From the NCBI GenBank assembly GCA_004294135.1, contig RDZY01000009.1, positions 62,001-126,000 of the forward strand: a stretch of DNA of 64,000 nucleotides. The letters are read 5' to 3'. Position numbers and translations under genes: made by a program. The notes beneath the pieces were generated by a model. It saw only the letters and a program-made list of their open reading frames with translations, made no database searches and had not been told where the DNA came from. Below, piece after piece: positions 8,174-17,510 of this stretch. This DNA comes from Sphingobacteriia bacterium. GTDB taxonomy: Bacteria > Bacteroidota > Bacteroidia > Chitinophagales > Chitinophagaceae. Each line of letters starts with the position of its first letter. Within the stretch, counting starts at the first letter, position 1.

Positions 8174-10051
8174 TTAGTCGGGCTTTTTACCATCCAAAAA
8201 ACTATTGATGGATGATATTTGAGTTTGGTTATTATCGTCTTTTCCTACGGTATATTTACTATAAAAATTTTCTACCGAAGTGAGTGTATTCCCAAACAAT
8301 TCCATATTCCTTCTTACATAAGCGGGAACGGCATCAAATTCTCCATTTACATCAGAGGTATTGCTGATATTAAAAGAAAGATTGCGCAATTTTTGAATTC
8401 TTTCTGCTGCTCTTTTTTTCTGTAGTTCTACATCATCAATAAACGAATCATCTTCCATTGCAGCAGGTGTATTAGCTGCAGTAATTGCAGCAATAGGCAT
8501 TTCTGTTTTCTCTACCAACTGCATATTAAAAATAGATTCTTCTTCTACAGCTATTGGCGGAGCAGGCATTTTTATTTCAGCTACAGTCACCACCGCTTTT
8601 TCTACTACTGGCATTGCTGCTTGTGTAGTTGCAGCATAAATATTAGCGGGCTTGCTCATTAAACCACTCGACTGCACTATAGTTGGTGCATCGTTTAATT
8701 GAAAATTCAAGTGCGCTTCTACCTCAAGAATAGCAGGTATTTCGGGCATCACTTCTTCCTTAATTGGAAGGGCCATTTCTGGGGTTAAATTAAGTTGTAA
8801 CACCATAGATTCCTTCTCTTCTTCAACCTCAAAAGCTGGTGCTGGTTTTTCAGCAAATACATGTACTGCTGGCATTTCAACATGAATCGCTTGCATGGTT
8901 GGAGCCAGCTCATCTATAATAGCAGCGGGCATTTCAGCTATAATTGGTGCTGGTGCTGCCACAGGTTCAACTATTGGTTTTAGTGTTGGGGTAGGAATTT
9001 TTTCTGTTTCCATACCCAAGGTCATCACTATTTTTTCTGGCTGTACTTCTGGTGCTTTTTGAACCACTGGTTTTGCAAATGGATCTTTCTGTTCAAAGCC
9101 TGTTGCTATTAAAGTAATGCCTATTTTTTTGTCGAGTGAAGCATCATAACCCATTCCCACAATTACGTCTGAGTTTTCACCCGCCTGCAAACGAAGGTAG
9201 TTATTGATGGTTTCCAACTCATCCATCGTACACTCATAATCTCCTTCTGCACTGTTAATATTAATTAGAATCCACTTAGCCCCTTTAATATCATTATCAT
9301 TCAGTAATGGTGATGCCAATGCTTCTTCAATTGCATGTTGTGCCCTATTTTCTCCTTCCACTTCTGCCTTACCTAGAATTGCTACACCCCCATTCTTCAT
9401 TACAGTGCATACATCGGCAAAATCTACAATAATATGTCCCCTAGAGTTAATTACATCGGTAATACATTTTGCAGCAGTAGCCAAAACATTATCGGCTTTA
9501 CAAAATGCTTCTTTCATTTTAAGGTTACCATATTGCATCCGCAATTTATCGTTGCTGATGATTAATAAAGTATCAACCAACGGCTTCAGTGCTTCAATAC
9601 CTTCTTCTGCTTGCTGGTGTCTACGGGGTCCTTCAAAACCAAAAGGAGTGGTTACAATGCCCACCGTAAGAATACCCAAATCTTTACAAATTTTGGCAAT
9701 AATTGGTGCCCCACCAGTTCCAGTTCCACCACCCATACCGACAGTAATAAACGCCATTTTGGTATTCACTTCCAAAATACGTTTGATTTCTTCTAATGAT
9801 TCTTCGGTGGCCATTTTTCCTATTTCAGGATTGGCACCTGCACCAAGCCCTTGGGTAAGATGTGGACCGAGTTGTATTTTATTGGGAATATTACTTTGCT
9901 CTATTGCTTTGGCATCGGTATTACAAATGATAAAGTCAACACCTTCAATATCTTGGGCAAACATAAAGTTTACTGCGTTGCTTCCACCACCACCAACACC
10001 CAACACTTTAATAATAGATGATTTCTGTTTGGGAAGATCAAAATGAATCAT
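8174..10051 (-). CDS. ftsZ: cell division tubulin homologue FtsZ
   Basis: FtsZ is the GTP-dependent polymer that forms the cytokinetic ring. The core (residues ~12-322) has 'VLGVGGGGSNAV', the tubulin signature 'GGGTGTGG' (~107-114) and the T7 loop 'VDFAD' with D210 and D213. The Asn that usually precedes (NVDFAD) is Ile208 here, confirmed in the DNA. The protein is 625 residues because of a linker of about 215 residues (325-540), rich in Pro/Ala/Glu, that repeats a short '[FLM]xxQL' motif three times (near 413-422, 445-454, 504-514). A 'VPAYVRRN' peptide (575-582) resembles the FtsA/membrane-tether binding peptide, but about 43 more residues follow it. It is the last gene of the dcw cluster, 73 bp after ftsA. 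Confidence 0.98.
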   Translation of the reverse strand: MIHFDLPKQKSSIIKVLGVGGGGSNAVNFMFAQDIEGVDFIICNTDAKAIEQSNIPNKIQLGPHLTQGLGAGANPEIGKMATEESLEEIKRILEVNTKMAFITVGMGGGTGTGGAPIIAKICKDLGILTVGIVTTPFGFEGPRRHQQAEEGIEALKPLVDTLLIISNDKLRMQYGNLKMKEAFCKADNVLATAAKCITDVINSRGHIIVDFADVCTVMKNGGVAILGKAEVEGENRAQHAIEEALASPLLNDNDIKGAKWILININSAEGDYECTMDELETINNYLRLQAGENSDVIVGMGYDASLDKKIGITLIATGFEQKDPFAKPVVQKAPEVQPEKIVMTLGMETEKIPTPTLKPIVEPVAAPAPIIAEMPAAIIDELAPTMQAIHVEMPAVHVFAEKPAPAFEVEEEKESMVLQLNLTPEMALPIKEEVMPEIPAILEVEAHLNFQLNDAPTIVQSSGLMSKPANIYAATTQAAMPVVEKAVVTVAEIKMPAPPIAVEEESIFNMQLVEKTEMPIAAITAANTPAAMEDDSFIDDVELQKKRAAERIQKLRNLSFNISNTSDVNGEFDAVPAYVRRNMELFGNTLTSVENFYSKYTVGKDDNNQTQISSINSFLDGKKPD

Positions 10052-10124
10052 AGTACGGAATTTGGGTTAGTCAATTTTCTTAAACGGGTATACTATAAAC
10101 GGTACTATCTGCAACTTTATTTTA

Positions 10125-11498
10125 TCAACGAATTACTTGGTCTTCTTCTTCTTTAAATAAATCAATTAAGTTGTTCTTGAATTTATCCCAGAAACGTTCT
10201 TTTCTAACCGTTATATCTACTGAAGTTGGCACTGGAGCAATTACTACTTCTTCCACTTCTACCAGTTTTTTCGTCAACCCTTCTGGCACGGCCACTTTAA
10301 CAAATTTCTCTTCAAAGTCTTTGTATTTATGGTCGTAATCGTTGTAACCTTTCAGTATTAAACCAATACAAGTTGCGTACATAGGTTTCTTCAACTCATC
10401 AATATGATTGGCTGCAAGGTGTTCATTAGGGAGACCAATACGTGCATTTAATCCTGTGGTATATTCTGTAAGTTGAATTAAATGTTTCAATTGAGAACCA
10501 CCACCTGTTAAAATAATACCTCCATTCAAAGCACGATGATCTAATCCCACTTGCTTTAAATGATAGGTCACAAAATCTAATATTTCACCCATCCTAGCTT
10601 GAATAATAGAAGCCAGATTTTTTACACTTATTTCTTTTGCTGGCATCCCTTTTAATCCCGGTATGGTAATATAGGCGTTGGCTTTTGCCTCATCTGCCAA
10701 TGCACTACCAAACTGCACTTTCATGGCTTCGGCTTGACTTTTTAATACCCCCAATCCGAGGCGGATATCATTGGTAATATTTTCTCCACCGAATGGAATT
10801 ACAGCCGTATGCTTTAAAATACCATCATAAAAAACAGCCAAATCACTGGTACCACCACCAATATCCAAAATGGCTACTCCTGCTTCCATATCAATTTCAC
10901 TCATCACCGCGCTGGCAGATGCCAAGGGTTGTAATACCAAGTCTTTCGTAATCAGTCCACTTCTATCCACTGCCCTATTGATATTGCGAATGGCATTTCT
11001 ATCACCCGTAATAATATGAAAATTTGCACCCACTTTCACACCGTTATAACCAATAGGATCTTTAATATTTTGAATACTGTCCACATGAAAATCCTGTGAA
11101 ATCACATCAATAATTTGGTCTCCTGCGGGAATAAATGTCTTTCGTTGGTTATTAACCAGTTGCTCAATTTCTGCACGAGTAATTTCCAAATCAGCGTCTT
11201 GACGAACAATATCACCCCGAGTTTGAAGGCTCTTAATATGGTGACCAGCTATTCCAACATATACTTCTTTAATTTCTAAATCAGGATTGCTTTGCGCACA
11301 GTTCTCTAATGCAGCTTGAATGGCTTTGATGGTTTGATCAATATTTAGTACTTGACCATGCTGAACACCATTGCTATTAGCGCGACCAAAACCGAGTATT
11401 TCCAACTTTCCATACTCATTTTTTCGACCCGCAATAGCAGCTATTTTAGTGGTTCCGATATCCAGACCAACAATGATCGGCGATTCATTGTGATTCAT
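10125..11498 (-). CDS. ftsA: cell division protein FtsA
   Basis: This 457-residue actin-fold protein tethers FtsZ to the membrane and recruits division proteins. The N-terminal phosphate-binding loop reads 'VGLDIGTTKIAAIAG', the second phosphate motif 'ILDIGGGTSDLAVF' and the adenosine motif 'GGIILTGGGSQLKHL'; the SHS2/1C region lies between the first two. The C-terminus ends in a basic/hydrophobic segment ('FWDKFKNNLIDLFKEE') that could be the amphipathic membrane-targeting helix. It overlaps ftsQ by four bases (ATGA), which suggests translational coupling, and ftsZ follows. Confidence 0.97.
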   Translation of the reverse strand: MNHNESPIIVGLDIGTTKIAAIAGRKNEYGKLEILGFGRANSNGVQHGQVLNIDQTIKAIQAALENCAQSNPDLEIKEVYVGIAGHHIKSLQTRGDIVRQDADLEITRAEIEQLVNNQRKTFIPAGDQIIDVISQDFHVDSIQNIKDPIGYNGVKVGANFHIITGDRNAIRNINRAVDRSGLITKDLVLQPLASASAVMSEIDMEAGVAILDIGGGTSDLAVFYDGILKHTAVIPFGGENITNDIRLGLGVLKSQAEAMKVQFGSALADEAKANAYITIPGLKGMPAKEISVKNLASIIQARMGEILDFVTYHLKQVGLDHRALNGGIILTGGGSQLKHLIQLTEYTTGLNARIGLPNEHLAANHIDELKKPMYATCIGLILKGYNDYDHKYKDFEEKFVKVAVPEGLTKKLVEVEEVVIAPVPTSVDITVRKERFWDKFKNNLIDLFKEEEDQVIR

Positions 11499-12403
11499 AA
11501 GGTATTTCTTTTACTTGTTAACGGAATTGGATTCTGTTTATTGTTTAAAGGCAGTAAGATTTTTGGTATCGTGTCTAGCTTGGTCGTATCTATTATTTGC
11601 ATCAACTTTATGGCAGCGGCTGAGTCGGCATACATTTGTGCCGTCCCTTTTTTAATACCTATCACTTGATTCTTGTATTGTATGTCTAGCTTTTCATAGG
11701 TATATATGCCTCGCTCTAGCCAGGCTGAACGATAAAATGCATTTAACTTTTTAAATTTCGCACGAATATCACTCGCATCTCCAAAGTACACTATATGATC
11801 TCCAATTAATGGAACTATTTCAAAATGATTTTCTGCACTGATATTGATTTGCGATATCTGCGCAGTAAAAAAAGAGTCAGCGTTTATATAAGCTGCCATT
11901 TCAATTATTTGTTTTAACAGCAGGCTGTCTTTTTGTTTCTGAATGGGTAAATTGGTAAATACTGGCACGCGCGCGCTGAGCTTGGTACTCAATGGAAGAA
12001 ATGATAGTGCTGTATCAATATAAAATGATGCGCCATTTACCTGAAATAATCTTGCAACGGGCTCTCTCTCTTCAATACTTACCTGAAGTACTTGAAGGTT
12101 ATCAAAAAACATTTCTGCATTTTTTACCCAGACATTTTGCTTCATCATGGACTCCATTTTACGCAGTTTGAGCCGCTGTACTGGTTGCCCAATAATATTT
12201 CCACCCATATTCAACATGGCCAATACATCGGTCTCATCAATAAACATATGTTTTTCGGCACCCACAATGGCTATATTAACACCTGCACATTTTTTATTAT
12301 TTTTCTGGTGCATGGCAGCACCCGTCAACACCATTGTTCCAATAACAATGAGTAGCCACAAAGTGGTTACCAATATTTTTTTCCATGGAAGCTTTTGTGC
12401 CAT
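11495..12403 (-). CDS. ftsQ: cell division protein FtsQ
   Basis: This 302-residue bitopic protein has a short cytoplasmic N-terminus, one membrane helix (~10-28, 'ILVTTLWLLIVIGTMVLTG') and a periplasmic POTRA-like plus beta domain ('VWVKNAEMFFDNLQVLQVSIEEREPVARLF' region). It is diverged from proteobacterial FtsQ, as is normal in Bacteroidota, and is assigned by topology, the FtsQ/DivIB-type 'EREPVA' signature and position between murC and ftsA. It starts one base after the murC stop and overlaps ftsA by four bases. Its role is scaffold for FtsL/FtsB-type partners in the divisome. Confidence 0.9.
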   Translation of the reverse strand: MAQKLPWKKILVTTLWLLIVIGTMVLTGAAMHQKNNKKCAGVNIAIVGAEKHMFIDETDVLAMLNMGGNIIGQPVQRLKLRKMESMMKQNVWVKNAEMFFDNLQVLQVSIEEREPVARLFQVNGASFYIDTALSFLPLSTKLSARVPVFTNLPIQKQKDSLLLKQIIEMAAYINADSFFTAQISQINISAENHFEIVPLIGDHIVYFGDASDIRAKFKKLNAFYRSAWLERGIYTYEKLDIQYKNQVIGIKKGTAQMYADSAAAIKLMQIIDTTKLDTIPKILLPLNNKQNPIPLTSKRNTL

Positions 12404-12404
12404 A

Positions 12405-13763
12405 TTATGCTTTCAATATTTCTTTAATGGGCAATACCAAAGTGTCAATATCACCTGCGCCTGCCATTACCAATAATTCGGGTTGATTTTCTTTTACCCA
12501 ATTCAATAATGCTTGCTTTTCTAAAATTTGTTTCTCCGCCAATTGCATTTTATGGAGCAACATTTCACTGTTCACTCCCTCCATTGGCAATTCACGAGCA
12601 GGATAGATAGGCAATAAAATAACTTCATCCGCTTTATCAAGACTTTTGGCAAATCCATCGGCCTGATCCTTTGTTCTGCTAAACAGATGGGGCTGAAAAA
12701 CGAGCGTCAATTTTTTATCTGGAAAAATACTTCTCACACCCGATAGCAGTGCATTCAACTCATCTGGATGATGCGCATAATCGTCAATCAATACTTTTTC
12801 TGGAGTATTCAACGCATATTCAAATCTTCGGCGAACGCCTTTGAAATCAGCTATTGCTGCGCGAATTTTATCGGCATCAATGCCAATATATTTTGCGACT
12901 GCAACTGCGGCCAACATATTGTCAATATTATGAAGTCCCCCCATATTCAGTACTATATTCGGGATGGTCCATTCCCTAGCAACGATATTAAATTGATAAG
13001 CCCCATTTTTTACTATCAAGCTATTGATACTGATATCAGCAGCCTGGTTGTTATAATCATACGTAAATAAATGAGCAGCATTTAATTCAGCAGCGCGCTT
13101 TAATCCATATTTAGCTACAATGCATCCGCCTTCTTTAACTTTTTGAGAAAACTGTACAAAGGCTTTTTCCACTTCTGCTGCGGTACCATAAATATCTAGG
13201 TGATCGGGATCCATGGAAGTGATGACTGCAACATCGGGAAATAATTTTAAAAAGCTGCGGTCGTACTCATCGGCTTCCACCACCACTACATTTCTTTGGT
13301 GGCTCCAGAAATTGGTATTGTAGTTGGCTGCAATGCCACCTAGGAAAGCATTACAGCCGTATTCAGTATGTCGCAATATATGCGCTACCATAGAAGTAAC
13401 CGTAGTTTTACCATGTGTGCCAGCCACACAAATATTGAATGAATTGGCTGTTATCCATTGCAGAATATCACTCCGTTTTAACACGGTATATCCATTATCC
13501 CGATAAAAATTTAACTCCGCATGTTGTGCAGGTATTGCAGGTGTATACACCACCACATCTAGTTCCTTGGGTGCTTGGTTAATATCGTCTTCATAATGAA
13601 TGGAAATACCTTCTGCTTCCAATGCACGGGTTAATACGGTTGATGTTTTATCGTACCCACTTACACTTGCACCTTTTGAATGAAAATAACGGGCTATGGC
13701 ACTCATGCCAATACCACCAATGCCAATAAAATAAATTTTTTGTATTGTTGTTAACTCGTTCAT
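12405..13763 (-). CDS. murC: UDP-N-acetylmuramate--L-alanine ligase MurC
   Basis: This 452-residue cytoplasmic ligase adds L-alanine to UDP-MurNAc with ATP. Motifs: the N-terminal UDP-binding 'IGIGGIGMSAIARYF', P-loop 'VAGTHGKTTVTSMV', the Mur ligase central 'EADEYDRSFL', and the C-terminal 'DDYAHHPDE' that distinguishes MurC. Length matches the family (about 450-490). It overlaps murG by four bases at its 5' end and lies one base from ftsQ at its 3' end, so all three are likely translated in concert. Confidence 0.97.
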   Translation of the reverse strand: MNELTTIQKIYFIGIGGIGMSAIARYFHSKGASVSGYDKTSTVLTRALEAEGISIHYEDDINQAPKELDVVVYTPAIPAQHAELNFYRDNGYTVLKRSDILQWITANSFNICVAGTHGKTTVTSMVAHILRHTEYGCNAFLGGIAANYNTNFWSHQRNVVVVEADEYDRSFLKLFPDVAVITSMDPDHLDIYGTAAEVEKAFVQFSQKVKEGGCIVAKYGLKRAAELNAAHLFTYDYNNQAADISINSLIVKNGAYQFNIVAREWTIPNIVLNMGGLHNIDNMLAAVAVAKYIGIDADKIRAAIADFKGVRRRFEYALNTPEKVLIDDYAHHPDELNALLSGVRSIFPDKKLTLVFQPHLFSRTKDQADGFAKSLDKADEVILLPIYPARELPMEGVNSEMLLHKMQLAEKQILEKQALLNWVKENQPELLVMAGAGDIDTLVLPIKEILKA

Positions 13764-14851
13764 ATAATATACTTCAGAATTTGATGAGCAATAAATGTAT
13801 CGGCATCACGCAAGCCTACTTTGCGAATATTTTGCGACAGTGAATTTTGTAATATTTTGTCAGCCGCCAACGCTATTACTTTATTTACCAATGCCACTGC
13901 CGCTTCACTGTCTTTCACCATAATGGCAGCCTGCTGGTTTACCAACTGCATGGCATTGGCCGTTTGATGGTCTTCTGCCGCAAACGGAAAGGGTACTAAT
14001 ATGGCTGGCTTTCCGGTAATGCACAATTCAGTTACCGCCATAGCGCCTGCCCTGCTGATTACAATATCTGCTGCTGCATATCCATATTCCATTTGCGTAA
14101 TAAAATCACTTACCCAAATATTTGGTTGATTGGCTGCGGCCTGCTTGTATTGTGCTGCATTGGTTTTACCCGTTTGCCAAATCAATTGTAAATGATTGAT
14201 TTCAAACAAATGCAAGTGATGCTTTAATGCCTCATTAATACTGGCTGCACCGAGACTACCACCTACTGCCAGTACGGTAGTTTTACCTGACTCCAATCCG
14301 AAAAACTGCAAAGCTTCAGATTGGTTAATGGGGTGATTGGCAATAGCATCTCGAACTGGATTTCCCGAGACTATTATTTTATCAGCGGGAAAAAAAACTT
14401 GCATACCCTTGGTGGCTACAAATATTTTAGTCGCTCTTTTTCCCAGCATGATATTGGCTTTACCAGCAAAAGAATTACTCTCGTGAATAAATGTGGGAAT
14501 TTTTCTACGCTGTGCATACCTTAAAACAGGGAAGGAAGAATATCCGCCCACTCCAATCACCGCATCGGGCTTAAAACCAAGTATGATTTTTTTTACTTGC
14601 AAAAAACTTTTGATCAACTTCCAAGGAAGTGTGAAATTTTTTAAGAAGGCAGAACGGTTAAAACCAGCTATATCCAATCCATCAATTTTAAAACCAGCCT
14701 GTGGAATTTTCTCCATTTCCATTTTTCCTTTTGCACCTACAAATAAAAATTCCGCATCGGGTAATTCTTTTTTAAGGGCATTGGCAATGGCAACGGCGGG
14801 AAATATATGTCCCCCCGTTCCTCCTCCTGCTATGATGAATTTTTTACTCAA
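13760..14851 (-). CDS. murG: UDP-GlcNAc:lipid I N-acetylglucosaminyltransferase MurG
   Basis: This 363-residue GT28 enzyme makes lipid II on the inner face of the membrane. It shows the N-terminal glycine loops 'AGGGTGGHIFPAVAIA' and 'VGVGGYSSFPVL', the second-domain loop 'VGGSLGAASINEAL' and the UDP-GlcNAc pocket 'ISRAGAMAVTELC' followed by 'PAILVPFPFAAEDHQTANA' with the conserved HQ. Position between ftsW and murC is standard. Confidence 0.97.
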   Translation of the reverse strand: MSKKFIIAGGGTGGHIFPAVAIANALKKELPDAEFLFVGAKGKMEMEKIPQAGFKIDGLDIAGFNRSAFLKNFTLPWKLIKSFLQVKKIILGFKPDAVIGVGGYSSFPVLRYAQRRKIPTFIHESNSFAGKANIMLGKRATKIFVATKGMQVFFPADKIIVSGNPVRDAIANHPINQSEALQFFGLESGKTTVLAVGGSLGAASINEALKHHLHLFEINHLQLIWQTGKTNAAQYKQAAANQPNIWVSDFITQMEYGYAAADIVISRAGAMAVTELCITGKPAILVPFPFAAEDHQTANAMQLVNQQAAIMVKDSEAAVALVNKVIALAADKILQNSLSQNIRKVGLRDADTFIAHQILKYII

Positions 14852-14863
14852 ATTAAATAAGTG

Positions 14864-16153
14864 TTAAACTGTTTTTACTACTGTTGTTTCTACTGGTGAC
14901 GATATTATTTTTCCTTCAAGCTGCTCTACATTTCTTGCTACACTCAATACAATACCAATGGCAGCACAAGTAAACAAAAATGAACTACCACCCATACTTA
15001 CCAAAGGGAGTGTTACACCAGTTACGGGAACAAGGTTTACGTTCACGGCCATATTGGCTACTGCCTGAATCACCAATGTAAAACTGAGTCCCAATGCAAG
15101 AAATGCGCCAAATGCATAGGGACAACGCCGGAAAATACCAATACAACGAAATAAAAAAACAAGGTAGATAAATATCATAAAAGCCCCACCCAGCAGTCCA
15201 TACTCTTCAATAATAATAGAATAGATAAAGTCGTTATAAGCCTGAGGCAAAAAATTTCTTTGTTGACTATTGCCGGGTCCCAATCCAATTAATATACTTC
15301 CATTAGCAATGGCTATTTTAGCTTGTTGTACTTGGTATGGAATTTCTTTGTCGCCCGCATACATAAAGTCCTGCACTCGTTTTACCCAAGTACCAAAGCG
15401 GCCCATTGATTTCATTTTCTCCGCCATAATTGGCTTGGCAATATCTTCTGTTTTCTTACCATCATAAGTAAGCATGGCAACAGAGATGATAAAAGCCACC
15501 GGTATCATTGCAATCATTACTGTTAATAAAATATGTTTCATACTCACCCTCCCAATAAACATGAGCAATAACGACGTAGCGCCAGTAAGCAATGCATTGG
15601 ATAAATTTGCAGGCATAATTAATCCGCAAATAATTAGTACTGGTGTTACCACAGGAATAAATCCTTTTTTAAAGTCTTTAATTACCTCCTGTTTTTTACT
15701 CAGCATTTTAGAGATGTACATAAACAGTGCCAGCTTAGCAAAATCACTGGTCTGTATGGTCATATTAATAATAGGTAATTTAATCCACCTACTCCCTTCA
15801 TTTATTTTTGCACCAAAAAATAAAGTGTATAATAATAATGGAATAGAAATTAAAAAAAGAAAAGTAGCCACTTTAGAAAAAAAACTATAGTTCACTCGGT
15901 GCAGAAAATAAATCACCAGCATACCCAGCATGGTGAAACTCAACTGCTTGAACAAATAGATATTCGTATTGCCTTTGTACATTTTATAGGCCAATGATCC
16001 GGTAGCACTGTACACAACTAAAATAGAAATAAGCGACAATACCACTACAATACCCCATATATATTTATCACCCCGGGTTCGGGTGATGAGCTGCTCCCGA
16101 ATGCCTTTAACAGTAGGCATTTGAGAGAATAGGGTGTCTTTTATTTCTGACAT
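14864..16153 (-). CDS. ftsW: SEDS peptidoglycan glycosyltransferase FtsW
   Basis: This 429-residue polytopic protein (about ten helices) belongs to the SEDS family that polymerises lipid II with a partner class B PBP, here FtsI encoded in the same cluster. Recognisable parts are 'GSRWIKLPIINMTIQTSDFAKLALFMY' (the conserved region after helix 3), the 'GLGPGNSQQRNFLPQAYNDFIYSIIIEEYG' stretch with the conserved catalytic Asp-containing loop, and the C-terminal 'GVTLPLVSMGGSS' motif. FtsW rather than RodA is chosen from dcw context between murD and murG. Confidence 0.95.
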   Translation of the reverse strand: MSEIKDTLFSQMPTVKGIREQLITRTRGDKYIWGIVVVLSLISILVVYSATGSLAYKMYKGNTNIYLFKQLSFTMLGMLVIYFLHRVNYSFFSKVATFLFLISIPLLLYTLFFGAKINEGSRWIKLPIINMTIQTSDFAKLALFMYISKMLSKKQEVIKDFKKGFIPVVTPVLIICGLIMPANLSNALLTGATSLLLMFIGRVSMKHILLTVMIAMIPVAFIISVAMLTYDGKKTEDIAKPIMAEKMKSMGRFGTWVKRVQDFMYAGDKEIPYQVQQAKIAIANGSILIGLGPGNSQQRNFLPQAYNDFIYSIIIEEYGLLGGAFMIFIYLVFLFRCIGIFRRCPYAFGAFLALGLSFTLVIQAVANMAVNVNLVPVTGVTLPLVSMGGSSFLFTCAAIGIVLSVARNVEQLEGKIISSPVETTVVKTV

Positions 16154-16164
16154 ATTTTTTTAAT

Positions 16165-17505
16165 TTAAAGCTCTTTCACTGCTTCCTTAAACTGTACACC
16201 ACGATCTTCATAATTTTTAAATAAGTCAAAACTTGCACAAGCGGGACTCAACAATACCACATCATCTTTTGTGGCTAAACGAAAAGCTGCATTCACTGCT
16301 TTCTTAGCAGAATCTGTTTCAACAATTACTGGAACCAAATCTTTAAAAGCCGCAATAATTTTGCTATTGTCAACCCCCATACAAATAATGGCCTTTACTT
16401 TTTCCTTTACCAAATCTGCAATCAATCCATAATCATTGCCCTTATCCGTACCACCCAAAATAAGTACGGTAGGTTTGTTCATACTCTCCAACGCATACCA
16501 TGTGCTGTTTACATTGGTTGCCTTACTATCGTTAATAAATTCAACACCACGTACCATGGCTACAAACTCCATACGATGTTCAAGGCTTTGAAAATTATTC
16601 ACTGCTTCTCGAATTTTTTCTTTTCGTATACCAATAGTACACGCTGCAATTCCTGCTGCCATGGTATTAGAGTGGTTGTGTTTCCCTTTAAGGGCAAAAT
16701 CATAAATGCTCATGCTTACTCTTTCTTCTTGGATGCGCAGCATCATCTGGTCGCCCTTGATGTAGCCGCCTTTTTTTATTTCGTGTTTCATAGAGAATGG
16801 TAATGGGTTAGTATGGAGGGTTAGTTGTGCAATTTGTTGGGTAATTACTTCATCATCATCACAATAAATAAAGTAGTCGCTCATAGTCTGATTTTCTATG
16901 ACTCGAAATTTTGCCTTAATATAATTTTCAAATTGATAGTCATACCGATCCAAGTGGTCTTCGGTAATATTTAATAGGATGCTTATATCGGCACGAAATG
17001 TTTTAATATCATCTAATTGAAAAGAACTGATTTCTGCTATATACCATTCTTTAGGATCTTCGGCCACCTGCTTCGCAAATGAATACCCAATATTTCCTAC
17101 CAACGCACAATCCAATCCTGCTATCACGCAGATATGATACAACAATGCAGTGGTAGTACTCTTTCCATTGCTTCCAGTAATGGCAACTATTTTACTATTG
17201 CCTTTGTACCGATAAGCAAATTCTACTTCACTAATAATGGGGATGCCCTTTGCTCGAATGGCTTTTACCATTTCATTCTTTTCGGGTATACCGGGGCTTT
17301 TTACTACCTCATCAGCACTTAGAATTTTTTCAACATTATGGCTGCCTTCTTCAAATTCTATTGCATGCTGTTTTAATTCGGCACGATAAATTTCTTTGAG
17401 CTTACCACCATCACTCAAAAAAACATCATAGCCTTTTTGCTTAGCAAGCAAGGCAGCACCTACCCCACTTTCGCCGCCTCCTAATATGATGATCTTTGTA
17501 CTCAC
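16165..17505 (-). CDS. murD: UDP-N-acetylmuramoyl-L-alanine--D-glutamate ligase MurD
   Basis: This 446-residue Mur ligase adds D-glutamate. N-terminal 'ILGGGESGVGAALLA', P-loop 'VAITGSNGKSTTTALL', central 'AEISSFQLDDI' (MurD-specific SSFQL) and 'NITEDHLDRYD', and the C-terminal 'INDSKATNVNSTWYAL' and 'LSPACASFDLFKNYEDRG' motifs are all present. Length is typical. It sits 5 bp after mraY and 11 bp before ftsW on the same strand. Confidence 0.97.
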   Translation of the reverse strand: MSTKIIILGGGESGVGAALLAKQKGYDVFLSDGGKLKEIYRAELKQHAIEFEEGSHNVEKILSADEVVKSPGIPEKNEMVKAIRAKGIPIISEVEFAYRYKGNSKIVAITGSNGKSTTTALLYHICVIAGLDCALVGNIGYSFAKQVAEDPKEWYIAEISSFQLDDIKTFRADISILLNITEDHLDRYDYQFENYIKAKFRVIENQTMSDYFIYCDDDEVITQQIAQLTLHTNPLPFSMKHEIKKGGYIKGDQMMLRIQEERVSMSIYDFALKGKHNHSNTMAAGIAACTIGIRKEKIREAVNNFQSLEHRMEFVAMVRGVEFINDSKATNVNSTWYALESMNKPTVLILGGTDKGNDYGLIADLVKEKVKAIICMGVDNSKIIAAFKDLVPVIVETDSAKKAVNAAFRLATKDDVVLLSPACASFDLFKNYEDRGVQFKEAVKEL

Positions 17506-17510
17506 TTTAT

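Noticed and set aside
9405-10046. 213-residue plus-strand ORF opposite ftsZ
   Set aside because: It is the shadow of the FtsZ GTPase core; composition and lack of any recognisable domain match an antisense frame.
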